From positions 62,001-126,000 of the forward strand of contig NZ_BCXG01000005.1 in assembly GCF_001894985.1 (NCBI RefSeq): a stretch of 64,000 nucleotides of DNA, written 5' to 3'. The DNA is from Rhodococcus tukisamuensis NBRC 100609. Lineage in GTDB: Bacteria; Actinomycetota; Actinomycetes; Mycobacteriales; Mycobacteriaceae. This document shows, one piece after another, positions 1 through 8,277 of the stretch. The notes beneath the pieces were generated by a model. That model was not told the DNA's origin and ran no database searches. It saw only the letters and a list, made by a program, of their open reading frames with translations. The translations under genes and the position numbers were made by a program. Position 1 is the stretch's first letter. Each line of letters begins with the position of its first letter.

Positions 1-194
1 TCGGCGCGCAGGGGTCGTTCGTCGCCGTGAACAACGTGGTCTCGCAGAGCGTGCCGCACCTGCACGTGCACGTGGTGCCGCGAACCAAGGGTGACGGCCT
101 GCGCGGCTTCTTCTGGCCGCGAACAAAGTACGCCGACGAGGTCGAGGCCGACGACTACGCCGCGCGGCTCGGTGCCGCCATGCGCGCTGGCTGA
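1..194 (+). CDS. HIT family protein, C-terminal part
   Basis: Only the last 63 codons lie in the window; the reading frame begins at base 3 and stops with TGA at 192-194. The fragment carries the histidine triad HLHVHVVP, the nucleotide-binding and catalytic signature of HIT hydrolases, followed by a short charged tail. HIT proteins hydrolyse or transfer nucleotides from substrates such as AMP-lysine or dinucleoside polyphosphates; the true substrate cannot be told from this piece. It converges on the methyltransferase gene with a 37-base gap. Confidence 0.85.
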   Translation, partial: GAQGSFVAVNNVVSQSVPHLHVHVVPRTKGDGLRGFFWPRTKYADEVEADDYAARLGAAMRAG

Positions 195-231
195 ATTTGG
201 TCCGCCTCGCACTTGTCTGGTGTCCGTTCGA

Positions 232-882
232 CTACTCGGAGGGCTTGCGCGCCATCAGATATGCCTGGCGTTGCTTCTCGGGAGGCGTGGGCTCCCGCAG
301 GAGCTGCGCATGCACGTCAAAGCCGGCCTCCCGAAGGAACCCGACGATCCGGTCGGGCGACAGTCGATACACGTCGTAGGACACCGTGTGCCCGTACGCC
401 TCCTCGAGCCGGACGCGTTCGTCGCCGACCTGGAATGCGAGCGCCAGGTGGCCGCTGGGCCTCAGGGTCCGGTGGAACTCGGCGAAGACCACCGGCAACA
501 GCTCCGGCGGAGTGTGGATGATCGAGTACCACGCGACAATTCCCACGAGGACACCGTCTTCCAGGTCCAGTTCCGTCATCGAGCCCACATCGAACCGAAG
601 CTCCGGATGGTCGCGGCGGGCCACCGCGACCATCTCGGGCGAGAGATCGACACCGAACGCACTGAGTCCCAGTGACCGCAGGTGCGCCGTCACCCGGCCC
701 GGCCCGCATCCCAGGTCCGCGACGGGACCGTCGCCCGCGTCGCGCACGAACTCCGCAAACGTTGCCAGCATGGCCCGGTCGAATGGCTGGTCCGCGAGCA
801 TGCCGCGAACTAGCTCGGCATAGTCCACAGCGACCGTGTCGTATGCGGCCCGCGTCATGTCCAAGTAGGAAGGTCCCGTCAT
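232..882 (-). CDS. class I SAM-dependent methyltransferase
   Basis: A 216-residue protein with the SAM-binding glycine motif ADLGCGPGRV near residue 55, an acidic end of strand two (FGVDLSPEM) and a following RFDVGSM segment, the usual order of a Methyltransf_11/25 Rossmann fold. The start at 882 (MTGPSYLDMTRAAYD) fits where the family homology begins; an in-frame ATG at 894 and another at 933 would add up to 17 residues and are possible. The methyl acceptor is not predictable. It is a single gene with no operon partner visible, convergent with the HIT gene. Confidence 0.8.
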   Translation of the reverse strand: MTGPSYLDMTRAAYDTVAVDYAELVRGMLADQPFDRAMLATFAEFVRDAGDGPVADLGCGPGRVTAHLRSLGLSAFGVDLSPEMVAVARRDHPELRFDVGSMTELDLEDGVLVGIVAWYSIIHTPPELLPVVFAEFHRTLRPSGHLALAFQVGDERVRLEEAYGHTVSYDVYRLSPDRIVGFLREAGFDVHAQLLREPTPPEKQRQAYLMARKPSE

Positions 883-980
883 GCGAAGGACCATATTCCC
901 ACCGGCCGACATCCTCGTGGGCCAGCGATTCACCGATCGGCATCACACACCTTTTATACGCTTAACCAGGCAAAACAACA

Positions 981-1009
981 TTGCGATCGAATGCGCGTGC
1001 GAGTAGAAT
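981..1009 (+). promoter_or_regulatory. Sigma-70-type promoter giving a leaderless mRNA
   Basis: TTGCGA at 981-986 and TAGAAT at 1004-1009 are separated by exactly 17 bases. The ATG of the HNH gene lies at 1017, only 7 bases after the -10 hexamer, so transcription should start at or next to the start codon. No Shine-Dalgarno sequence precedes the ATG, which agrees with a leaderless transcript. Confidence 0.55.
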
Positions 1010-1016
1010 TCGATGT

Positions 1017-2459
1017 ATGAAACTCGACGCCATGCTCACCGACCCCGCCCGGGTCGAAGCATGGCGACTCGACGAAACCGAGCTCGCGTCGGCGGTTCCG
1101 GAGTTGGTTCAGGACATCCGTCGGCGGGACGCCCTTCTCGTCCGACTCGTCCACGAGGCCGACCAAAGGTGCCTGCCCGAACACGCCGGCGCCGCCGACA
1201 CCACCTCCTGGCTCGCCGGCGCCACCCGGATGCACCGTGCCCGCGCCGCCCAGATCGTCCGCCTCTCCCGCGAGCTGCCCCTCCACCCGCAGATCGCCGA
1301 CGTCCTGAACACCGGACGGATCGAACTCGCCCACGTCCAGGTGATCGTCAACTTCCTCGACAGGCTCGCGAAGCTCACCAAGGACTTTCACGTCGACCCG
1401 GCACCCGACGGCACGGACTGGGAGCACCCGGACCCGAACAGCGGTCGGGCCGACGACTGCGAGGCCTACCTGCTCATCGCCGCCCAGGTCGACGACCCCA
1501 CACAGCTCCGCGACCGGGCCCGCGAACTGGAGATCATCTTCGAACGCGACAACGACCTGCCGTCCGACGCCGAGAACCCGGAACTCAACGAGTTCCACGC
1601 CAGCGCCACACTCGGCGGGCGGGTGCACGTGACAGGCACCTTCGACGCAGAGACCGGCGAAGCCCTCCAGACCGCCCTTTCGGGACTGTCGAAGCCGCAC
1701 CCGAGCACCGACGAGCATGGCCACCCGATCCGCGACCCCCGCTCCGCTGCCAAGCGCCGCGCCGACGCGTTGGAGCAGATCATCCGCGGCCACCTCGACA
1801 ACGCCCGCGGACCGATGGAGGGCGGCGAACGACCCCACGTCACCGTCACCATCGACATCGATGCCTTGAGAGACGCGGCCTCAGCGACCGCACCCACACC
1901 CGCGACCGGAGCCTGGTCCGGGAATTGCTGGGACTACCACCGCGACAACGCAACCGGACCAGTCGGCGGCGAACGCTACGACGGCTGTTCAGACGTCCGG
2001 CCGCCTCGGCACTACCGCCGACGCCGCCACGCCACCATGCCCTGGGCCGGCCCCGTCTCCGCCGCCATCGCCGCCCGCATCTCCTGCGACGCCCAGGTCA
2101 CCCCTGTCTTCGTCGACCGGGGCGGCAACCCCCTCGACGTCGGCCGCACCACCCGCATCATCTCCCCGAAACTCCGGAAAGCCCTGGTGGCAAGGGACTG
2201 CGGCTGCGCATTCCCCGGATGCGGCCGCCCCGCCGCCTGGACCGACGCCCACCATGTCCAACACTGGTCCAAGGGCGGCCCGACCGCCCTGTCGAACCTG
2301 GTGCTGCTCTGCAAGAAGCACCACACGATCATCCACAGGAACCACTGGGCCGTGCAGATCGAATCAGACGGGTTCCCTTGGTTCACACCTCCGGCCTGGG
2401 TGGACCCGTTGCGAAGACCGAGGCCGGCTCACAACCGGCGCGTGATCCACGGAGTCTGA
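1017..2459 (+). CDS. DUF222 / HNH endonuclease domain protein (13E12-repeat-like)
   Basis: A 480-residue protein. The N-terminal three quarters is the alpha-helical DUF222 region typical of the actinobacterial 13E12-repeat family. The C-terminus is an HNH nuclease: a zinc-binding CAFPGC pair (about 397-402), DAHH (410-413), an asparagine and LCKKHH (431-436). These proteins occur in many copies in mycobacterial and rhodococcal genomes; most have no proven role, though the nuclease motif looks intact here. The start at 1017 is preferred because a promoter ends 7 bases upstream. A strong hairpin terminator follows at 2508, so it is a single-gene unit. Its short distance to unrelated neighbours is compatible with a mobile or repeat-family gene. 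Confidence 0.88.
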   Translation: MKLDAMLTDPARVEAWRLDETELASAVPELVQDIRRRDALLVRLVHEADQRCLPEHAGAADTTSWLAGATRMHRARAAQIVRLSRELPLHPQIADVLNTGRIELAHVQVIVNFLDRLAKLTKDFHVDPAPDGTDWEHPDPNSGRADDCEAYLLIAAQVDDPTQLRDRARELEIIFERDNDLPSDAENPELNEFHASATLGGRVHVTGTFDAETGEALQTALSGLSKPHPSTDEHGHPIRDPRSAAKRRADALEQIIRGHLDNARGPMEGGERPHVTVTIDIDALRDAASATAPTPATGAWSGNCWDYHRDNATGPVGGERYDGCSDVRPPRHYRRRRHATMPWAGPVSAAIAARISCDAQVTPVFVDRGGNPLDVGRTTRIISPKLRKALVARDCGCAFPGCGRPAAWTDAHHVQHWSKGGPTALSNLVLLCKKHHTIIHRNHWAVQIESDGFPWFTPPAWVDPLRRPRPAHNRRVIHGV

Positions 2460-2507
2460 CCCGAGGGCACTGGCCACTCAGCAAAGACCTGCACCCACCA
2501 CAACCAG

Positions 2508-2544
2508 ACCGGTTGCGGCCGAGACACACTCGGCCGCAACCGGT
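2508..2544 (+). terminator. rho-independent-type terminator after HNH gene
   Basis: A perfect 16-base-pair GC-rich stem (2508-2523 with 2529-2544) closes a 5-base ACACA loop, 48 bases after the HNH stop codon. There is no long T run, which is usual for high-GC actinobacterial terminators. Confidence 0.7.
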
Positions 2545-2587
2545 TAGCGCCGTGCGGGTGGCGGACACTGCAGCTAAAGTGGCGCGC

Positions 2588-2758
2588 ATGACTGCCATGC
2601 ACGGGGTTCCCAGCACTGACAACGCTGTTCGTCGTCCGCCAACCCACGCCGAGGCAATTGCCGAGTTCCGCGAGATGGCCGAACGACATCCCGAGTTGGA
2701 CATCGACATGGACGCGGTACTGGCATCCGTCCGTTACGTGCGAGGCGAATCCGACTGA
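2588..2758 (+). CDS. small hypothetical protein
   Basis: A 56-residue acidic helical protein of unknown function (MTAMHGVPSTDN at its N-terminus, ending VRGESD). The central part, AEAIAEFREMAERHPELDID, is amphipathic and recalls small antitoxin-like or adaptor peptides, but no toxin gene is adjacent. A TAAAGT hexamer at 2575-2580 lies 7 bases before the ATG, so it may also be leaderless; a matching -35 is not obvious. Codon use is ordinary for this genome. Reality of the gene is moderately supported by this promoter-like placement and by its open frame between two terminated units. Confidence 0.45.
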   Translation: MTAMHGVPSTDNAVRRPPTHAEAIAEFREMAERHPELDIDMDAVLASVRYVRGESD

Positions 2759-2800
2759 CGGTCGGACTTCACCGGCCCGCCGGGCCGACCCCGAGCCCGG

Positions 2801-3439
2801 TCAGTCGGTGAGACCGACGACCTCCTGGTCGGTGAGCACGGTCTGCGGCACCCGGCCGGCATCCTTCGCAAGGTGCACGGCCCGATAGAGCGGGCGCTCC
2901 TCGAGGCCCGCGCCACGGGCCTCCGCCCGCAGCTGGGCGACGAGCACCGTCGACATCGCCAACGCGGGCGCCAACTCACTCGAGACCAACGCGTCGGCCA
3001 GCGACCGCAGCCCGAGAACCTCGAGCTCGCGCCCACCGTCCTCGGTGTAGAGGGCCAGCGGCACCGACACCACGGTGTTGCCGTCACCGACCCGCAAGAT
3101 CAGCTGACTGACCCGGGCCGCGCGCACCTGCAGCTCTGTGGTCGCCGCGGCGGAAAGATCCACCGACTTCGACCGCAACGCGCTCTGGGCGTGGACGACG
3201 TTGCCGCTGATCCAGATTCGACGGCGCAGGGTCAGGAGCGCGGACAACGCGGTGGGCAGCGCGATGATCGCGCCGACCAGCACCCCCGTCCACAGCGAGG
3301 TGAAGATCCCGACCACCGCGCCGACCACGACACCGAGCCCGACCGCCACCGCCGCGACCTTCCGCAGCCGAGGCGCGATCAGGGACGCGGGGATCAGGTC
3401 CAGCGACACCGGGCCCGCGGCCGCGTCACCCTTCGCCAA
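2801..3439 (-). CDS. two-segment membrane protein downstream of hisS
   Basis: A 212-residue protein with two hydrophobic segments near residues 26-47 and 50-68, then a basic RRRIW stretch and a C-terminal soluble domain of beta-strand and helix character (about 75-212). The topology resembles YdbT/PH-like membrane proteins, but no diagnostic motif is seen, so function is unknown. Its start overlaps the end of hisS by 14 bases, implying co-transcription from the MBL-hisS unit upstream. The C-terminal half includes an aliphatic stretch ([19 protein letters not shown]). Confidence 0.75.
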   Translation of the reverse strand: MAKGDAAAGPVSLDLIPASLIAPRLRKVAAVAVGLGVVVGAVVGIFTSLWTGVLVGAIIALPTALSALLTLRRRIWISGNVVHAQSALRSKSVDLSAAATTELQVRAARVSQLILRVGDGNTVVSVPLALYTEDGGRELEVLGLRSLADALVSSELAPALAMSTVLVAQLRAEARGAGLEERPLYRAVHLAKDAGRVPQTVLTDQEVVGLTD

Positions 3440-4715
3440 GGAACGCCCCGACCTGCGCGACCACGTCGTCGAGCGGCACCGGCCGCTGGTCTCCGGTCGC
3501 CAGGTCCTTGAGCCCGACCACGCCCTCCTCGAGGTCCCGCTCGCCGAGGACCAGCGCCAGCCGGGCGCCGGAGCGGTCGGCGGCCTTCATCGCGCCCTTG
3601 AGTCCACGCCCGCCGTAGGCGACGTCCGTCCGGATTCCGGCCTGCCGCAGCTGCGCCGCCACCACCACCATGCGGGCCCGCGCATCGTCACCGAGCGGCA
3701 CGCCGAACACCTCGCAGCGCGCCGGGCTCGCGACCGTCTTGCCCTCCGCGGCGAGCGCGAGCACGGTGCGGTCGACGCCGATGCCGAACCCGATGCCGGA
3801 CAGCGGCTGACCGCCGAGCTGTTCCATCAGTCCGTCGTAGCGGCCGCCGCCGCCGATCCCCGACTGCGCGCCCAGGCCGTCGTGCACGAACTCGAAGGTG
3901 GTCTTGGTGTAGTAGTCGAGCCCGCGCACCATCCGCGGGTTCACCACGTACGGGACGCCGAGCGCGTCGAGGTGCGCGAGCACCTCGTCGAAGTGTGCCT
4001 TCGCCTCCTCCGAGAGGTGGTCGAGCATCAGGGGCGCCCCGGCCGTCATCTCCTTGACGTGCGGGCGCTTGTCGTCCAGCACGCGCAGCGGGTTGATCTC
4101 GGCGCGCCGACGGGTGTCCTCGTCGAGGTCGAGGCTGAAGAGGAACTCCTGCAACAGCTCTCGGTACTGCGGTCGGCAGGTGTCGTCGCCGAGCGAGGTG
4201 ATCTCCAGGCGGAACCCGTCCAGGCCGAGGGACCGGAATCCGGCGTCGGCGATCGCGATGACCTCCGCGTCGAGGGCGGGGTCGTCGACACCGATCGCCT
4301 CGATGCCCACCTGCTGCAGCTGCCGGTAGCGGCCGGCCTGAGGACGCTCGTAGCGGAAGAACGGGCCCGCGTAGCTGAGTTTGACCGGCAGCTGGCCGCG
4401 GTCGAGGCTGTGCTCGATGACCGCCCGCATGACGCCGGCGGTGCCCTCCGGGCGCAGCGTGACCGAGCGGTCGCCGCGGTCGGCGAAGGTGTACATCTCC
4501 TTGCTGACCACGTCCGTGGACTCGCCGACGCCGCGGGCGAACAGTCCGGTGTCCTCGAAGATGGGCAGCTCGATGTGCCCGTATCCGGCGAGCCGCGCGG
4601 CCCGGGTGAGGCCGTCGCGGACCGCGACGAACTCCGCGGACGCCGGCGGCACGTAGTCGGGGACGCCCTTGGGGGCCGAGAATGCGGTGTTACTGGGCTT
4701 GCTCACGTTTTCCAC
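3426..4715 (-). CDS. hisS: histidine--tRNA ligase
   Basis: A 429-residue class II aminoacyl-tRNA synthetase that charges tRNA-His in the cytoplasm. Visible features are class II motif 2 ([12 protein letters not shown]), the histidine-specific [12 protein letters not shown] box, the glycine-rich [11 protein letters not shown], motif 3 ([10 protein letters not shown]) and a C-terminal anticodon-binding domain (about 335-429). Length matches bacterial HisRS. GTG at 4715 is the longest start; a second GTG at 4706 has GGAAAA upstream and is an equal candidate. It sits 42 bases downstream of the metallo-beta-lactamase gene, the order found around Rv2580c-Rv2581c of M. tuberculosis. Confidence 0.96.
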   Translation of the reverse strand: MENVSKPSNTAFSAPKGVPDYVPPASAEFVAVRDGLTRAARLAGYGHIELPIFEDTGLFARGVGESTDVVSKEMYTFADRGDRSVTLRPEGTAGVMRAVIEHSLDRGQLPVKLSYAGPFFRYERPQAGRYRQLQQVGIEAIGVDDPALDAEVIAIADAGFRSLGLDGFRLEITSLGDDTCRPQYRELLQEFLFSLDLDEDTRRRAEINPLRVLDDKRPHVKEMTAGAPLMLDHLSEEAKAHFDEVLAHLDALGVPYVVNPRMVRGLDYYTKTTFEFVHDGLGAQSGIGGGGRYDGLMEQLGGQPLSGIGFGIGVDRTVLALAAEGKTVASPARCEVFGVPLGDDARARMVVVAAQLRQAGIRTDVAYGGRGLKGAMKAADRSGARLALVLGERDLEEGVVGLKDLATGDQRPVPLDDVVAQVGAFLGEG

Positions 4716-4757
4716 TATTCCTTAAACACGGAGGCGTGACAGACAGGGAGGCGCGAC

Positions 4758-5438
4758 TTACCTGGAGTCGGCCAGTCCGACCAGGAACGGGTTGGCCACG
4801 CGCTCCTGCCCGATCGAACTGGAGCCGCCGTGGCCGGGCAGAATCGCGGTGTCGTCACCCAGGACCAGCAACTTGGCCGCAATCGACCGCAGCAGCTGCT
4901 CGTGGTCGCCGCCCGGCAGGTCGCTGCGCCCGATCGAACCGGCGAACAGCGTGTCGCCGGTCAGCGCCACCTGCACCGGACCGTCCGCGGTGGCCGCCGT
5001 CGTCCGCAACACCACCGAACCCTGGGTGTGCCCGGGAGTGTGGTCCACCTCGAACCGGATGCCGGCCAGCTCCAGCACGTCACCGTCCACCAGTTCGCGC
5101 ACGTCGGCGGGCTCACGGAACTCGGCGTCGCCGATCATCGCGGCCAGCGCAGGACCGGTGCCGCGCAGCGGGTCGCTGAGCATGTACCGGTCCTCGGGGT
5201 GGATGTAGGCCGGGATCCCGAACTTCTCGCACACCGGCGCCACCGACCAGGTGTGGTCCAGGTGCCCGTGGGTCAGCAGCACCGCCGTCGGGGTCAGTCC
5301 GGACTGGTCGAGGAACTCGACGAGTGGCGCGGTGGCATCTTGACCGGGGTCGACGACGACGCACTCGGTCGAGTCGTCCTGCGCCAGGATGTAGCAGTTC
5401 GTCTGAAAAGCTCCGGCCGGGAATCCGGTGACGAGCAC
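4758..5438 (-). CDS. metallo-beta-lactamase-fold hydrolase (glyoxalase II-like)
   Basis: A 226-residue cytoplasmic protein with the metal-binding THGHLDH motif (about 57-63), HTPGHTQGS (about 133-141), a GDTLF aspartate and LPGHGG near the C-terminus, which together form the binuclear zinc/iron site of the glyoxalase II branch. It is annotated in relatives as a hydroxyacylglutathione or hydroxyacyl-thiol hydrolase (Rv2581c position); since actinobacteria use mycothiol, the natural thioester is unproven. GTG start at 5438 has GGAG 8 bases upstream. It leads an apparent operon with hisS and is divergent from the cyclophilin genes. Confidence 0.88.
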   Translation of the reverse strand: MLVTGFPAGAFQTNCYILAQDDSTECVVVDPGQDATAPLVEFLDQSGLTPTAVLLTHGHLDHTWSVAPVCEKFGIPAYIHPEDRYMLSDPLRGTGPALAAMIGDAEFREPADVRELVDGDVLELAGIRFEVDHTPGHTQGSVVLRTTAATADGPVQVALTGDTLFAGSIGRSDLPGGDHEQLLRSIAAKLLVLGDDTAILPGHGGSSSIGQERVANPFLVGLADSR

Positions 5439-5662
5439 GGCAATCGCTCCTTGGTGGCGGTGGCGGGGAAACAGGTGTTGCTGACAAAGACGGTCCAGAG
5501 GGACCGGCTACAGCCTAGGCTGCCAACCCGTCAGCATGCTCACAGGTTCTAATGGCAGACTTTGACAGCGACTGACCAGTGGGCGTCATGCCCTACATAC
5601 GAGGGCCGCTCGTCCCGCCGCGCGGGGCGACGCGCCCGTGCGGTTACCGGAGGTATGCAGTA

Positions 5663-6532
5663 GTGCCGAGCAATGAGCAACGTCGCCAGGCCGCCAAACG
5701 GAAGCTGGAACGACAGCTCGAGCGCCGGGCCGAGCAGGCCCGCAAGCGCAAGCAGATGACCATCGGAGCGTCCGTGTTCGGCGCCGTGCTCGTGGTCGCG
5801 GCCGGAGCAGTCGTCTACAACCTGACCAAGGGCGACGACAGCGCAGACACGTCCACCACCGCGGCGAGCAGCGCACCCCAGGAGGCCGGCGTCATGCCCG
5901 CGGGCCGCGCCGAGGCCCTGCCCGCGACCGTGGACTGCACCTACATGCCGGACGGTCAGGCCCCCGCGAAGCCCGCGAACATGCCGAACGCGACCGCCGT
6001 CTCCGCCGAGGGCACCGTCACGGTCAACCTGGACACCACCCAGGGACCGATCGGACTCGACCTCAACCGCGCCGAGTCCCCGTGCACGGTCAACAGCCTG
6101 GTCAGCCTCGCGGAGCAGGGCTACTTCAACGACACCCCCTGCCACCGGCTCAGCACCACCGGCCTGAAGATCCTCCAGTGCGGCGACCCCTCCGGCCAGG
6201 GCACCGGCGGACCCGGCTACGGCTTCGTCAACGAGTTCCCCACCGACCAGTACAGCCCCGACGACCCGAACCTGGGTGAGTCCGTGACCTACGGGCGCGG
6301 CACCATCGCGATGGCCAACACCGGCCAGCCGGGCAGCAACGGCAGCCAGTTCTTCCTGGTCTACGACGACTCCCCGCTGCCGCCGATGTACACCGTCTTC
6401 GGCACCATCTCCGACGAGGGCCTCGCCACCATCGAGAAGGTCGCCGCGGCGGGCGACGACGGCTCGATGTCCGCGGGCGGCGGCAAGCCGAACACCCCGA
6501 TCCAGATCACCACCGCGAGCGTGGCCGCATGA
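5663..6532 (+). CDS. membrane-anchored cyclophilin-type peptidyl-prolyl isomerase
   Basis: A 289-residue protein with a strongly basic N-terminus (about residues 1-36), one transmembrane helix near 37-58, a Ser/Thr/Ala linker and an extracytoplasmic cyclophilin domain (about 100-289). Cyclophilin signatures are CHRLS, GSNGSQFFLVYDD and YTVFG. It probably catalyses proline isomerisation of exported proteins, as proposed for the Rv2582 position. GTG at 5663 is chosen because GGAGG (5649-5653) lies 9 bases upstream and because homologues begin with the PSNEQRRQ region; an earlier GTG at 5579 would add 28 unlikely residues. Its stop overlaps the next cyclophilin start by 4 bases. Confidence 0.9.
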   Translation: MPSNEQRRQAAKRKLERQLERRAEQARKRKQMTIGASVFGAVLVVAAGAVVYNLTKGDDSADTSTTAASSAPQEAGVMPAGRAEALPATVDCTYMPDGQAPAKPANMPNATAVSAEGTVTVNLDTTQGPIGLDLNRAESPCTVNSLVSLAEQGYFNDTPCHRLSTTGLKILQCGDPSGQGTGGPGYGFVNEFPTDQYSPDDPNLGESVTYGRGTIAMANTGQPGSNGSQFFLVYDDSPLPPMYTVFGTISDEGLATIEKVAAAGDDGSMSAGGGKPNTPIQITTASVAA

Positions 6533-7329
6533 AGCGCACCCTGATCGTCGCCGCGGGCGTCGGCCTGGCCCTGGTGACAGGCGCCTGCTCGAGCAGCACC
6601 GACAACTCGGCCGGCGGATCCTCGGCCACGTCCGCCACGACGTCCGCCACCTCGTCCGGCACCACTATCAACCCGCCGGACCTGTCGTCCTACCCGAAGC
6701 TCCCCGCGGCCACCACACCCACCGAGGGCACCGCGGCCTGCTCGTACCCGGCCAGCGGCCAGCCGGTCAAGCCGGTCACCCCGCCGCCGTCGGCCGGCGT
6801 GCAGGCCGAGGGCACCGCCGAGGTGACCATGGCCACCTCGCAGGGCCCGATCGGGCTGAGCCTGAACCGCGCCGAGGCGCCGTGCACGGTGAACAGCTTC
6901 GTCAGCCTGGCCGAGCAGGGCTACTACAACGACACGCCGTGCCACCGCCTGAGCACCAGTGGGCTGTACATCCTGCAGTGCGGCGACCCGTCCGGCACCG
7001 GCCGCGGCGGACCGGGCTACGGCTACCTCAACGAGTACCCGTCCACCCAGTACACCGCGGCGGATCCCGCCGGTCAGCAGCCCGTCGTGTACCCGCGCGG
7101 CACCATCGCGATGGCCAACACCGGCCAGCCGGGCAGCAACGGCAGCCAGTTCTTCCTCGTGTACGAGGACTCCCCGCTGGCGCCGCAGTACACGGTGTTC
7201 GGCACCATCTCCGAGGAGGGCCTCGCCACCATCGAGAAGGTCGCCACCGCAGGAAACGACGAGTCGATGCCCGCGGGCGGCGGCAAGCCGAACACCCCCG
7301 TGCAGATCGAGAAGGTCACCGTCGGCTGA
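6529..7329 (+). CDS. lipoprotein cyclophilin-type peptidyl-prolyl isomerase
   Basis: A 266-residue paralogue of the preceding gene. Here the N-terminus is a lipoprotein signal (hydrophobic core, then LVTGAC with the lipidated cysteine at about 20) followed by a Ser/Thr-rich linker and a cyclophilin domain with CHRLS, GSNGSQFFLVYED and YTVFG. It should be tethered to the outer face of the membrane. ATG overlaps the upstream stop as ATGA. A 63-base block (6295-6357 and 7095-7157) is identical between the two genes, third positions included, which points to recent gene conversion after tandem duplication. Confidence 0.9.
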   Translation: MKRTLIVAAGVGLALVTGACSSSTDNSAGGSSATSATTSATSSGTTINPPDLSSYPKLPAATTPTEGTAACSYPASGQPVKPVTPPPSAGVQAEGTAEVTMATSQGPIGLSLNRAEAPCTVNSFVSLAEQGYYNDTPCHRLSTSGLYILQCGDPSGTGRGGPGYGYLNEYPSTQYTAADPAGQQPVVYPRGTIAMANTGQPGSNGSQFFLVYEDSPLAPQYTVFGTISEEGLATIEKVATAGNDESMPAGGGKPNTPVQIEKVTVG

Positions 7330-7388
7330 CTGAATCGCCCGACCGGGCGGGTCGAGAACTGCGACGACTCGTTGTCACGGGCCGTTGA

Positions 7389-7454
7389 AACGAAGGTCTC
7401 CTGTCGTGGAGTGGTGTTGCACGGACACTCACCCGCCGACTGGAGACCTTCGTT
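7389..7454. repeat. 66-base inverted-repeat element, possible structured RNA or small mobile repeat
   Basis: A perfect 13-base inverted repeat, AACGAAGGTCTCC at 7389-7401 and its complement at 7442-7454, extends by one mismatch plus GTCG/CGAC to 18 positions. The 30-base interior holds a second small hairpin (GAGTG with CACTC). It lies in the 270-base gap between the second cyclophilin and the DUF1707 gene. It could be the terminator of the cyclophilin operon, but the long symmetrical arms and branched interior also fit a REP/MITE-like unit. Confidence 0.6.
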
Positions 7455-7599
7455 CGTCCCGATGCCCACCGGCACGGGACACTCCGATCGCCGTGCGGCC
7501 GCTCCGGTCGTACGCGGCGCTTCGATCGCCCACGCACGAGGTCATAGGATTCTCCGTTGACGAATCTGACAATCCGCTCACAGAGAGAGTCGTTACGTG

Positions 7600-8211
7600 A
7601 TGGACGAACCCGACCGCGAAGACCTTCTACTCAGCGATGACGAGCGCATGCACGCATTGAATGTCATCGGCGAGCACTACGCCGCAGGACGGTTGGATGG
7701 AACCGAGTTCTACGACCGCTCGGAAGTAGTCGCCTCCGCACGCACTCTCGACGCAATCCGCAGTGCTTTCCGAGGACTTCCTGGCGGACTGCCACTCGAG
7801 CTGGTCGACGGGCACCTTCGGAAGATCCCGGTCAGTGGAATCACCCCGGCAACGAGGAACGGCGACACCGTTGCTTCACGAACCGCATCACGCAGTCCCG
7901 AAGAGGAGCTTTCCTCCCTCCGCAGACGCGGGGACTTGATCGAGACGCTCGACGGGGCGATCTTCGGTGTCACCCTCGTGACTTTCCTTGTGCTGCAACT
8001 GATCGTCGGCTGGGACTACGCCTGGGTCGTCTGGCCGTCGCTGGTGCTCACTCTCAGCATCCCCCGGATGATCCTGAGGTTTGGCGACACCGATGAGGAG
8101 ATCTACGAGGAGTTGAAGGACTCGGAAGCCACATCACGCAAGAAACGCCTCCATGAGGCCGCCAATCGGATACACGAGCTCGAAACCAAGCAGGACCCCG
8201 AGCAGATCTGA
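7600..8211 (+). CDS. DUF1707 domain membrane protein
   Basis: A 203-residue protein. Residues about 7-60 match the DUF1707 pattern (LSDDERMHALNVIGEHYAAG..LDGTEFYDR), a short domain common in actinobacteria and related to SHOCT. A linker follows, then two adjacent hydrophobic segments (about 120-138 and 140-158) and a charged C-terminal coiled-coil-like tail. Function is unknown; the family is often considered regulatory or structural at the membrane. GTG at 7597 directly precedes ATG 7600; purine-rich AGAGAGAG sits about 10 bases before. Its GC content looks slightly lower than the neighbours, and it interrupts the cyclophilin-relA order known from M. tuberculosis, suggesting insertion. Confidence 0.78.
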   Translation: MDEPDREDLLLSDDERMHALNVIGEHYAAGRLDGTEFYDRSEVVASARTLDAIRSAFRGLPGGLPLELVDGHLRKIPVSGITPATRNGDTVASRTASRSPEEELSSLRRRGDLIETLDGAIFGVTLVTFLVLQLIVGWDYAWVVWPSLVLTLSIPRMILRFGDTDEEIYEELKDSEATSRKKRLHEAANRIHELETKQDPEQI

Positions 8212-8216
8212 GCGGC

Positions 8217-8260
8217 CCGAGGTGGCACGGCTCACGTGGTCGAGTCGAGACCCACCTCGG
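8217..8260. terminator. possible bidirectional terminator between convergent genes
   Basis: CCGAGGTGG at 8217-8225 is complementary to 8252-8260 across a 26-base interior. It lies between the convergent DUF1707 and relA stops. Confidence 0.35.
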
Positions 8261-8277
8261 TGCAGGCGCGTCAGCGC

